This document shows, piece after piece, positions 9,458 to 15,807 of a stretch of DNA of 28,885 bases. The notes under the pieces were generated by a model. The model saw only the letters and a program-made list of their open reading frames with translations. It made no database searches and was not told the origin of the DNA. Origin of the DNA: an uncultured Pseudomonadota bacterium. Lineage in GTDB: Bacteria > Pseudomonadota > Gammaproteobacteria > Burkholderiales > Eutrophovitaceae. The DNA is taken from contig CALJLA010000054.1 of NCBI GenBank assembly GCA_937983055.1, forward strand, positions 1 through 28,885. The letters run 5' to 3'. The translations under genes and the position numbers were made by a program. The stretch's first letter is position 1, and the number at the start of each line of letters is the position of its first letter.

Positions 9458-10303
9458 TCAGGCGGCGACGGCGGCGGCGAACTGCTTGCGGTAGCGGTTC
9501 AGGTCTTGCGTGCTGGCGAGCGCCACCCCGAACAGGCTGGACAGATTGTGCAGGATCATTTTCACCACGCGGTTCTCCCAGTCGCGGTCGAAGGCGATCT
9601 GGCCGTCGAGCCAGCGCTCCAGCCACTGCGGATCGGGCAGGCGGCTTTGCACGGTGTCATTCGGGAACAGGCCTTTGTTCACATGCAGGTTGGTCGGATG
9701 CAGCGGCTTGCCGCTGCGCGCGCTGGAGGCCATCAGCACCCCGACCCTGGCGAAGGCGGCGCGCGCCCGGTCGCCGAAACGCTCGATGGCGCGCTTCATG
9801 TAGCGCAGGTAGGCGCCGCCGTGGCGCGCTTCGTCGCGCGCCATGATGTCGTAGACGCGCTTGATCACCGGCTCGGTATGCCACTGCGACGCGCAGCGGT
9901 ACCAGTGGTTCAGGCGCACTTCGCCGCAGAAGTGCAGCATCAGCGTTTCCAGCGGCGGGGCCGGGTCGAACTCGAAGCGCACCGCGTGCAGCTCTTCCTC
10001 GCTGGGCACCAGGTCCGGCCGGAAGCGGCGCAGATACTCCATCAGCACCAGGGAGTGCTTCTGCTCCTCGAAGAACCACACCGACATGAAGGCGCTAAAG
10101 TCGCTGTCGTCGCGGTTGTCACGCAGGAACATCTCGGTGGCCGGCAGCGCCGCCCACTCGGTGATGGCGTTCATCTTGATGGTGAGCGCCTGTTCGTCGG
10201 ACAGCCGGCCGGCGTCGAAGTCGTTCCAGGGAATATCCCGCTCCATGTTCCAGCGCACGCTTTCCAGCTGCCGGAACAATTCCGGGTAAAGCATCGTGGT
10301 CAT
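9458..10303 (-). CDS. Ferritin-like diiron protein, acyl-ACP desaturase-like
   Basis: This 281-residue, mostly helical protein has a full set of carboxylate-diiron ligands in the right order: E49 (in TEW), E80-x-x-H83 (EEQKH), E128 (CGEVRLNHW) and E158-x-x-H161 (DEARH). That E / ExxH / E / ExxH pattern is that of soluble stearoyl-ACP-desaturase-type proteins, and no transmembrane segment is visible. The substrate is unknown; fatty-acyl-ACP or an aromatic amine (AurF-like N-oxygenase) are family possibilities. It lies 77 bp downstream of the Fe-S photolyase on the same strand, so it may be the last gene of the leftward light operon or have its own promoter. A desaturase would fit the lipid genes on the opposite arm. 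The start could also be the ATG three codons in (10294), since neither has a strong ribosome binding site. Confidence 0.75.
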   Translation of the reverse strand: MTTMLYPELFRQLESVRWNMERDIPWNDFDAGRLSDEQALTIKMNAITEWAALPATEMFLRDNRDDSDFSAFMSVWFFEEQKHSLVLMEYLRRFRPDLVPSEEELHAVRFEFDPAPPLETLMLHFCGEVRLNHWYRCASQWHTEPVIKRVYDIMARDEARHGGAYLRYMKRAIERFGDRARAAFARVGVLMASSARSGKPLHPTNLHVNKGLFPNDTVQSRLPDPQWLERWLDGQIAFDRDWENRVVKMILHNLSSLFGVALASTQDLNRYRKQFAAAVAA

Positions 10304-10380
10304 CGGTCGGTTCTCGTCAAAAGGCCTGAATCGGGTTGCGAAATGATGGCATGCATGTATGACGGCTCGGCGACATCCGC

Positions 10381-11913
10381 TCAGAGCGAGGCCGGATTAT
10401 CCAGAATTATGCGGGCCTGTGCCCGGATGGCGGCCCGCTCGGCCTGCGGCAGCCGCCGCAGCGCTTTGACCATCAGGGTGGTGCGCGGATTGCGTTCCAG
10501 CCAGTCGGCGTGGCGGTCGATGAAGTTCCAGTAGAGCACGGTCATCGGGCAGGCCTTGTCGCCGTGACGTCGATCCGGGCGGTAGGCGCAGCCCGTGCAG
10601 TAGTTGCTCATGCGGCGGATATAGGCGCCGGAGGCGGCGTAGGGCTTGCTGGTGAAGCGCCCGCCGTTGGCGAACAGGGCCATGCCGGCGGTGTTGGGCA
10701 GTTCGGCCCACTCCACCGCGTCGACGTACACCGCCAGGTACCAGTCGCAGACCTGACGCGGCTCGATCTGCGCGAGCAGCGCGAAATTGCCGGTCACCAT
10801 CAGCCGCTGGATGTGGTGCGCATAGCCGGTGGCGAGTGTCTGGCCGATGGCTTCGCGCAGGCAGTTCATGCGGGTTTCGCCGGTCCAGTACCAGGCGGGC
10901 AGGTCGCCCCGGTGCCCGAAGAAATTCTGCTCGGCGAGCGACGGCATCTCCAGCCAGTACACGCCGCGGATGAATTCCCGCCAGCCGAGAATCTGGCGTA
11001 CGAACCCCTCCACCGCGGCGATGGGCGCGCGCCCCTCGCGCCAGGCGCGCTCGGCGGCGGCGATGACTTCGCGCGGGTTGAGCAGCTTGAGATTCAGGCT
11101 GGCGGACAGCAGCGAGTGCCAGCCGAAGGGCGTGGCGCTCCACATCGCGTCCTGGAAGCGGCCGAACTGCGCGAGGCGAACGTCGATGAAATGTTCCAGC
11201 GCGAGCAGCGCCTGCTCGCGCGTGACCGGCCAGCCGAAGTAGTCGAGCCGGCCGGGATGGTCGGGAAACTCGCGCTCGACCGCCGCGATCACCGCGCGCG
11301 TCACGGCGTCGGGCTCGAACCAGGGCGGCGAGGGCAGATCGCCCGGACCGTCGCGGCCGAAGCCGGCGCGGTTTTCCTTGTCGAAGTTCCAGCGCCCGCC
11401 GGCGGGTTCGTTGCCGTCCATCAGCACGCGGTGCCGCCGGCGCATGTCGCGGTAGAAAAACTCCATGCGCAGCTCGGCGCGCCCGCGCGCCCATTGCGCG
11501 AAGCGCGCTTTCGGGCACAGGAAGTGATCGTCCTCGCGCCATTCCAGCGCCGCGCCGGCGCGGGCGCAGGCGTCGGTCACCGCGCCCTGCAGCCGCAGCT
11601 CGCCCGGCTCGCAGCAGATCAGCCGCTCGGGCGAGAGCCGCCGCAGGCAGTGCTCGAGCACGCTGCCGAGCTCGGCGGGACCGCCGTCGCCGAGCGCGTG
11701 ATAGATCACATCGCGACCGGATCGGCGCAGTTCTTCGGCGAAGTGGCGCATCGCCGACAGGAACAGGACGATGCGCGCCTTGTGGCTCCAGACATGGCGC
11801 GCTTCGCCGGGCGCCTCGATCATCAGCACCCGGTCGACAGCGGGGTCGAACCCTTCGAGCGCCGTACTGGCGGCGTTCAGCTGGTCGCCGAGGACGAGCA
11901 CCAGGTTACGCAT
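10381..11913 (-). CDS. Fe-S cluster (6-4) photolyase / cryptochrome-like protein (PhrB/CryB family)
   Basis: This 510-residue flavoprotein belongs to the prokaryotic FeS-BCP group, which repairs (6-4) photoproducts with light. The N-terminal Rossmann domain starts LVLVLGDQLN, typical of the group and distinct from class I photolyases. Four cysteines appear at C351 (MNCLREA), C439 and C442 (YCTGCAY) and C455 (KACP), matching the spacing of the [4Fe-4S] ligands known in Agrobacterium PhrB (350, 438, 441, 454). The FAD-binding region includes WREFIRGVYW and LPNTAGMALFANGG. Known members carry FAD and a ribolumazine antenna. Its ATG overlaps the DUF2256 stop by 8 nt. It is the fifth gene from the B12-type MerR regulator, consistent with light induction. 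Repair versus cryptochrome signalling cannot be decided from sequence. Confidence 0.93.
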   Translation of the reverse strand: MRNLVLVLGDQLNAASTALEGFDPAVDRVLMIEAPGEARHVWSHKARIVLFLSAMRHFAEELRRSGRDVIYHALGDGGPAELGSVLEHCLRRLSPERLICCEPGELRLQGAVTDACARAGAALEWREDDHFLCPKARFAQWARGRAELRMEFFYRDMRRRHRVLMDGNEPAGGRWNFDKENRAGFGRDGPGDLPSPPWFEPDAVTRAVIAAVEREFPDHPGRLDYFGWPVTREQALLALEHFIDVRLAQFGRFQDAMWSATPFGWHSLLSASLNLKLLNPREVIAAAERAWREGRAPIAAVEGFVRQILGWREFIRGVYWLEMPSLAEQNFFGHRGDLPAWYWTGETRMNCLREAIGQTLATGYAHHIQRLMVTGNFALLAQIEPRQVCDWYLAVYVDAVEWAELPNTAGMALFANGGRFTSKPYAASGAYIRRMSNYCTGCAYRPDRRHGDKACPMTVLYWNFIDRHADWLERNPRTTLMVKALRRLPQAERAAIRAQARIILDNPASL

Positions 11914-12049
11914 GGCGCTTGGCCCTGCGGCAGCGATCGGAGCAAAACCGCACCTGCGGCCAGCAGCGCGCCCAGCGGCGCCGCCACTGCATCGGCTGGC
12001 CGCAGCCGGCGCAGGGCTTGACGGGCAGGTGCGGTTTCCTGAAGCGCAT
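11906..12049 (-). CDS. DUF2256 small cysteine-rich protein
   Basis: This 47-residue basic protein begins MRFRKPHLPVKPCAGCGQP. It contains CxxC near residues 13-16 and CSDRC near residues 37-41, separated by a WARCWPQVRF stretch, and ends in RRAKRHA. Four of the cysteines form a zinc-ribbon-like set. This matches DUF2256, a family often found next to or fused with photolyase/cryptochrome genes. Its function is unknown; a nucleic-acid-binding or photolyase-assisting role is only inferred from that association. The start at 12049 is set by homology; the open frame upstream is shadow. It lies 2 nt after the stop of the 102-aa gene and overlaps the photolyase start. Confidence 0.88.
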   Translation of the reverse strand: MRFRKPHLPVKPCAGCGQPMQWRRRWARCWPQVRFCSDRCRRAKRHA

Positions 12050-12051
12050 GG

Positions 12052-12360
12052 CTACCAGGGCTTGGCCGGGCGCTTCTTCAGCGTATCCGGCATCGTCATG
12101 GTGTCGAGGTCCCAGCCTTCCAGTTCCAGCACCTGCGTGAGGCAGGTCTCCAGGCGCGCATGCGCATCGAGCGCGGCCTGCGCGATGGTTTCGTGCACCA
12201 GCCGGTCGTTGGTCGATTCGTTGGCGCAGTTGAGCTGATAGCGATGCAGGTCGCGCAGTTCGAGGACGGCTCTCGACACCTGGGCCGGGCAGGCGCACTG
12301 GTAGACCAGCGACTGGTCGATGATGCGGGCGAGCGCGTGCTCGTCGAACAGGGTCTTCAA
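12052..12360 (-). CDS. Conserved-looking 102-residue protein of unknown function
   Basis: I do not recognise this family. The most sensible start is TTG at 12360, which overlaps the TGA of the preceding gene (TTGA), giving MKTLFDEHALARIIDQ. The protein is soluble and probably mostly helical, with a YQCACPAQV segment near residues 20-28, a third cysteine (QLNCANES) near residue 45, and an acidic C-terminal half ending in a basic KKRPAKPW tail. No signal peptide or membrane helix is evident. A longer frame runs upstream but only repeats the neighbour in another frame. Tight packing between the receiver-cyclase protein and DUF2256 suggests it works in the same light-responsive unit. A metal or thiol role for the CxC pair is speculation. 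Confidence 0.65.
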   Translation of the reverse strand: MKTLFDEHALARIIDQSLVYQCACPAQVSRAVLELRDLHRYQLNCANESTNDRLVHETIAQAALDAHARLETCLTQVLELEGWDLDTMTMPDTLKKRPAKPW

Positions 12361-13343
12361 GGCCGGTGCTCCGGTTCGGCGAGAGCGCCGAGCGCAGCGT
12401 GCGGCGCGGCCGCGGGATCGAGACAGACCACCGCGGACTCGACGCCGGGCACGCGCACCGGCTGCTGGCGCACATGCGGCTGCGTCGCGCCGGCCGAGAT
12501 CAGGGTGTCGCGGTCGGCGAGCGCGCAGCCGGCGGGCGCGGCGCGGCTCAGGCGTGCCGCCAGTTCCACCGCCGCCCCGGCCACCTCGTACTGCCCCGCG
12601 CCGCCCGAGTGCAGGAAGCCGGTAACCGCCAGCCCGCTGCACAGGCCGACCGCCAGCTCGAGGTCCGCCGCGGACACCGCATGCGCGCCGAGCAGGCGTA
12701 GCGCGCAACGCAGCGCCAGGTGCGCCCGGGCGGGGCCGGCAAAGGTGGCGACCAGGCCGCCGCCGCCCAGCCTGAGCACGCTGCCGTCGGCCGCGCGCAC
12801 CTGCCGCGCATGTTCGGCATTGAGCGCCTCGACGCGCTCGAAGAATTCCGCGGGCTGCAGTTGCGGCAGAACGCCGAGCGGCCGCCGCAATTCGGTGACC
12901 AGGACCGCGAGCTCCGCGAAGCGGGCCTGGACCGGGGCCCGCGCTTGTCCGTCGGCGCGGCGCGCGGGCCGCCCGGCGGCCAGCGCGCGCAGCGCAGCGT
13001 CGATGCGCTCGCCGCTCACCGGCTTTTCCACGATGGCATCGATGCTGCCGGTGCGGGCCGACCAGTCCTGCAGATCGCGCAGCGCGGCACCCGGCGCCGC
13101 CAGCGCCAGCACCGCGCACCCGGGCGCCGCTCGGCGCAACCGCGCGACCGTGTCGAGCAGGCCGGCCCGGCCGAAATGGAAATTCACCACCACAATGTCC
13201 GGACGGTGACGATCGACTTCTGCGCACAGCACGGCGTCGTCGAGCACGATCGGCGCGACGAAACCGCTGCTCGCCAGCATGTCCTGCAGCACGCGCGCGG
13301 TGTAGTCATCCGGATCGAAGACGAGCAGGCGCGGAATCAGCAT
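12357..13343 (-). CDS. Degenerate receiver domain fused to a degenerate class III cyclase-like domain
   Basis: This 328-residue protein starts with a CheY-like receiver (about residues 4-120). The acidic pocket FDPDD (10-13) and the lysine in VEKP (107) are present, but the phospho-acceptor position reads VVVN, so Asp is Asn54. Residues 140-310 resemble an adenylate/guanylate cyclase homology domain: AVLVTELRR corresponds to the first metal-Asp strand (Asp replaced by Glu151), RLGGGGLVATF to the GD turn (Asp lost), and YEVAGAAVELAARL to the usual YxVxGDxVNLAARL (Asp and Asn lost). Catalysis and normal phosphorylation are therefore unlikely, and a protein-protein or ligand-sensing role is inferred. 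The start ATG at 13343 is 23 bp after the MerR gene stop. The stop overlaps the next start. Confidence 0.75.
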   Translation of the reverse strand: MLIPRLLVFDPDDYTARVLQDMLASSGFVAPIVLDDAVLCAEVDRHRPDIVVVNFHFGRAGLLDTVARLRRAAPGCAVLALAAPGAALRDLQDWSARTGSIDAIVEKPVSGERIDAALRALAAGRPARRADGQARAPVQARFAELAVLVTELRRPLGVLPQLQPAEFFERVEALNAEHARQVRAADGSVLRLGGGGLVATFAGPARAHLALRCALRLLGAHAVSAADLELAVGLCSGLAVTGFLHSGGAGQYEVAGAAVELAARLSRAAPAGCALADRDTLISAGATQPHVRQQPVRVPGVESAVVCLDPAAAPHAALGALAEPEHRP

Positions 13344-13366
13344 CGGCAATTCGGCGCGGACCGGGA

Positions 13367-14290
13367 TCAGTATGCAGTGCGCTCGGCGCGCCACTGCCTG
13401 ACGATGTCGACCATGCGCTCCAGGCTCGGCACCAGCTCGACGCCCTCGATCGGCTTGCGGATGCGGGCAACCGCGGCCCCGCCGGCGCACAGCAGCGCCG
13501 CTGGTGGCAGCAGACCGCGCAATTCGCGAAGGCCCTCCGCCGCCTTGGTTTCTGAATAGGCGGCACTGAACGAGAGCGCGACGATGTCGGCGCGGTGCGC
13601 GCTGGCGGCTTCGGCAATTTCCGGCGCCGGCGTCTCGGTGCCGAGGTTCACGCATTGCGCGCCCTCGACAGCCAGCAGGGCTTCGAGCATCAGCAGGCCG
13701 AGGCTGTGCTGCTCGTTGGGCAGCGAGGTCATCAGCACGCGCGGCGCACGGCCCTGGGATTGCAGCGAGGCGATCGCATTGCGCAGCAGGCTTTGCATCA
13801 TCTCGGTGTAGAGGTGCTCCTCGAATACCGCGAGAAAGCCGCGCATCCAGGCCTCGCCAACGCTCACGTTGAGCGGGCCCACTGTTTCCAGCACGAAATC
13901 CTGCAGGCCCTGGCGGGCGAGTGTCTGGGACAGATGGCGCCGGAGCTCCGCGACCTGGTGCGACTTGATCAACCGAAGGAAGACCTCCAGCTCCTGCCGC
14001 GGCGGTTCGACAGTGACGGCACGCGCGCCCAGGTCGGACAGTTCCCCGCTGCTCAGGCCAATGATCTTGCCGGGCCGGAAGCCGCGGTCGAGCAACCGCT
14101 TGAGCAACCGAAGTTTCTCAATTTGTTCAGGTGGATAGGCGCGCTCGCCATGAGCGTCGCGGAATGGCTGCGGAAAGCCGTAGCGCCGTTCCCACATGCG
14201 CAGGGTGTCCTTGGTCAGACCGGTATCCCGCTCTACCGCGCTGATGCTGCTCAGGTTTTCCTCATGCTCAACTTTTTGCATGGCTTTCAT
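13367..14290 (-). CDS. MerR-family regulator with cobalamin-binding photosensor domain (CarH/LitR type)
   Basis: This 307-residue protein has an N-terminal MerR helix-turn-helix (residues 14-80: ISAVERDTGLTKDTLRMWERRYG). It is followed by a helical bundle and a Rossmann-like B12 domain. The light-sensing signature is present: W148, nine residues, then E158-H159, and the lower-ligand motif E193-Q-H195-S-L-G198, 36 residues after H159 (35 in Thermus CarH). Proteins of this family bind adenosylcobalamin in the dark as a tetramer on DNA and release it when light breaks the Co-C bond. The gene is divergent from the 94-aa secreted protein gene and heads the leftward photolyase operon. Start at 14290 (ATG), with a second ATG three codons later. 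Autoregulation is suggested by the shared promoter region. LitR versus CarH naming is uncertain. Confidence 0.92.
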   Translation of the reverse strand: MKAMQKVEHEENLSSISAVERDTGLTKDTLRMWERRYGFPQPFRDAHGERAYPPEQIEKLRLLKRLLDRGFRPGKIIGLSSGELSDLGARAVTVEPPRQELEVFLRLIKSHQVAELRRHLSQTLARQGLQDFVLETVGPLNVSVGEAWMRGFLAVFEEHLYTEMMQSLLRNAIASLQSQGRAPRVLMTSLPNEQHSLGLLMLEALLAVEGAQCVNLGTETPAPEIAEAASAHRADIVALSFSAAYSETKAAEGLRELRGLLPPAALLCAGGAAVARIRKPIEGVELVPSLERMVDIVRQWRAERTAY

Positions 14291-14300
14291 TCCGTATTGT

Positions 14301-14320
14301 CATGGACAAAATCTTGACAT
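14301..14320 (+). promoter_or_regulatory. Two 11-bp-spaced direct repeats, candidate CarH/LitR operator
   Basis: The 9-mers CATGGACAA (14301-14309) and TCTTGACAT (14312-14320) both fit T-n-n-A-C-A and are exactly 11 bp apart. As I recall, the Thermus CarH operator consists of 11-bp direct repeats with consensus nnTnnACAn. The second repeat contains the -35 box of the rightward promoter, so a bound repressor would block it. Only two repeats are seen, where the known operator has more, so this remains a prediction. Confidence 0.5.
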
Positions 14321-14342
14321 ATGGCATTTCGAGGCCTATTGT
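14314..14342 (+). promoter_or_regulatory. Rightward sigma70-type promoter of the light-responsive arm
   Basis: The -35 box is a perfect TTGACA (14314-14319), followed by 17 bp and a -10 TATTGT (14337-14342, 4 of 6 matches). The predicted transcript start is about 14349, giving a leader of roughly 27 nt before the ATG at 14376. A Shine-Dalgarno-like TAGGA (14365-14369) sits 6 nt before that ATG. A strong housekeeping core overlapped by repeats is what a repressor-controlled promoter would look like. Confidence 0.65.
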
Positions 14343-14366
14343 AGAGCCTAAATCTCGTTTTGACTA
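14338..14366 (-). promoter_or_regulatory. Leftward promoter of the CarH/LitR-type gene, -10 shared with the rightward promoter
   Basis: On the minus strand TAGTCA (14366-14361) is followed by 17 bp and TACAAT (14343-14338, 5 of 6). The -10 overlaps the rightward -10 by five bases, so RNA polymerase cannot occupy both at once. The predicted start is near 14331, about 40 nt before the regulator's ATG; the leader would cross the repeats at 14301-14320. Confidence 0.55.
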
Positions 14367-14375
14367 GGACAAAAC
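14357..14375. promoter_or_regulatory. Inverted repeat GTTTTG-N7-CAAAAC at the start of the rightward arm
   Basis: Six-base arms match perfectly around a 7-bp centre with one further internal pair. The element covers the leftward -35 box and the ribosome binding site of the rightward gene. It could be a second operator, or an mRNA hairpin affecting translation of the 94-aa protein. Confidence 0.35.
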
Positions 14376-14660
14376 ATGAACAAAACAACAAGTCTTCTGG
14401 GGTTGGCGGCGTTGTCCGGGGTGTTCTTGCTGAGTCCGGCGAGCGCCGGCGAGGCGGGATGCGAGGCCGGCAGCCTGCAGCGCATCGCGTGGGCCGATGC
14501 CGCCACGCCTTCGCGCCTGCCGATTGTCGCCGCGGCAGCGCCCGCAGCCGAGGCGCCGTCGACCGAACTCCTTATTTACATGTCGCTGCACCAGCAAACG
14601 GTATCGCACGGTCCGCGCGCGCTGCTGCCGATGACCGAGCTCATGCCGCGGGCGAACTGA
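14376..14660 (+). CDS. Small exported protein of unknown function, first gene of the rightward arm
   Basis: This is a 94-residue product with a clear Sec signal peptide: MNKTTSLLGLAALSGVFLL followed by SPASA, with cleavage likely after residue 24. The mature part is about 70 residues, holds one cysteine (EAGCEAG), is rich in alanine and proline in the middle, and contains LLIYMSLHQQ near residue 65. I do not recognise a family. Its ATG is preceded by TAGGA at a good distance and by the best promoter in the window, so it is probably well expressed. It is 64 bp upstream of folE2. A coding gene rather than a chance frame is supported by the signal peptide, ribosome binding site and promoter together. 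Confidence 0.65.
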   Translation: MNKTTSLLGLAALSGVFLLSPASAGEAGCEAGSLQRIAWADAATPSRLPIVAAAAPAAEAPSTELLIYMSLHQQTVSHGPRALLPMTELMPRAN

Positions 14661-14724
14661 GCGCGGCGCAGCGAGCCGGTGCAACCGACCTTTCACGACC
14701 ACTCTTCAGCGCGCACTTAAACAG

Positions 14725-15546
14725 ATGAACGCTCGCGAAAAATTTTTGCTTCCTGATATTCAGGCGAGTGCCGCATACCTGGACGTGGCCATCGACCGCG
14801 TCGGTGTGAAGTCGGTGCGCCATCCGCTTCGGGTGCGTCGCGCCGACGGGTCGGTGCAGTCCACGGTGGCAAGCATCGACATGTATGTCGGCCTCGGACC
14901 CGCCGACAAGGGCACGCACATGTCGCGTTTCCTTGAGTTGCTGCTGGCGGAGCAGGGTGCGCTGGACGCGGCCGGGCTGGAGTCGCTGATGAAGCGCATG
15001 CTCGAGCGGCTTCAGGCGCGCAGTGGCTACATCGAGATGCGCTTTCCGTACTTCATTGCGAAGCGCGCCCCGGTGTCGGGCGTGGAAAGCCTGCTCGACT
15101 ACGAGGTGACGTTCAGGGCGGAAGCAGGCATTGCGGACCGCTACCGCTTCGAGCTGACCGTATCGGCGCCGGTTACCAGCCTGTGCCCGTGCTCGAAGGA
15201 AATATCCGACTATGGCGCGCACAACCAGCGCTCGCTGATCACCATCAGCGCCGAGCCGGCGGGCCCGATGGCGATCGAGGAACTGGTCGCCATCGCGGAA
15301 AAAGCGGCGTCGTGCGAGGTGTACGGCCTGCTCAAGCGGCCGGACGAGAAATGGGTAACCGAGCGCGCCTACGACAATCCGAAGTTCGTCGAGGACCTGG
15401 TGCGCGACATCGCGCTCAGCCTGGACGCGGACGCGCGCGTGCGTCGCTACACCATCGAATCGGAGAACGTCGAGTCGATTCACAACCATCCGGCCTACGC
15501 GCTGATTCGTCGCGACAAGCGCGCGGCGGGCGTGCTCGCCGCATGA
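14725..15546 (+). CDS. folE2: GTP cyclohydrolase I type 2 (FolE2)
   Basis: This 273-residue enzyme converts GTP to 7,8-dihydroneopterin triphosphate, the first step of folate and other pterin synthesis. The FolE2/COG1469 hallmark LCPCSKEISDYGAHNQRS is present; C154 and H166 have the 12-residue spacing of the metal ligands C147 and H159 described for the Neisseria enzyme. The N-terminus contains DIQ and RVGVKSVRHPLRV, also typical. FolE2 is metal-flexible and often induced when zinc is scarce, but here it lies in a cluster headed by a photosensor. Pterin or folate supply for photolyase antennae would explain that. The ATG has no strong ribosome binding site. Whether a second folE gene exists cannot be seen. 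Confidence 0.95.
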   Translation: MNAREKFLLPDIQASAAYLDVAIDRVGVKSVRHPLRVRRADGSVQSTVASIDMYVGLGPADKGTHMSRFLELLLAEQGALDAAGLESLMKRMLERLQARSGYIEMRFPYFIAKRAPVSGVESLLDYEVTFRAEAGIADRYRFELTVSAPVTSLCPCSKEISDYGAHNQRSLITISAEPAGPMAIEELVAIAEKAASCEVYGLLKRPDEKWVTERAYDNPKFVEDLVRDIALSLDADARVRRYTIESENVESIHNHPAYALIRRDKRAAGVLAA

Positions 15547-15807
15547 GCAGGGCCGGCGCCCGCGACGTTTCGCAGGCGCCGGGACAGATCACGGGCCTGG
15601 ATGCAAGGCCTTGTCGGTTTCAGCTTGGGTCAGCGCGCAAGCGTCTGGCTCCAACCCGGGAATCTCCCCTCCCCGGCCCGGGTGGTCCGATTCCGCGCGC
15701 AGGGGTTGCGACCTGCCGCGGGACTGGCCCGAGCTGAGCCTTTTTTGTTTCCGGCCGCGGGCCGGGCCGCGCCCACGGCGACGTGCGCGCGGACAGAACG
15801 AGGAACC
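15547..15807 (+). other. 261-bp gap between folE2 and the lipid-type operon
   Basis: No convincing gene is present. The gap holds a 7-bp inverted repeat ACCCGGG / CCCGGGT (15654-15660 and 15677-15683, 16-nt loop), a weak terminator-like element further on, and a good ribosome binding site GAGGA just before the ATG at 15808. I see no clear sigma70 promoter, and no repeat like the candidate operator at 14301-14320. Confidence 0.6.
15726..15746 (+). terminator. Weak terminator-like hairpin with T6 run
   Basis: GGCCC / GAGCC can pair around a GAGCT loop with one mismatch, directly followed by six T residues. The stem is short, so termination is probably partial. If it works, the genes from 15808 onward need their own promoter. 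Confidence 0.3.

Noticed and set aside
10351..10365. ATGCATG palindromes upstream of the diiron gene as an operator
   Set aside because: The repeat is short and not matched elsewhere in the cluster; no promoter could be placed with it.
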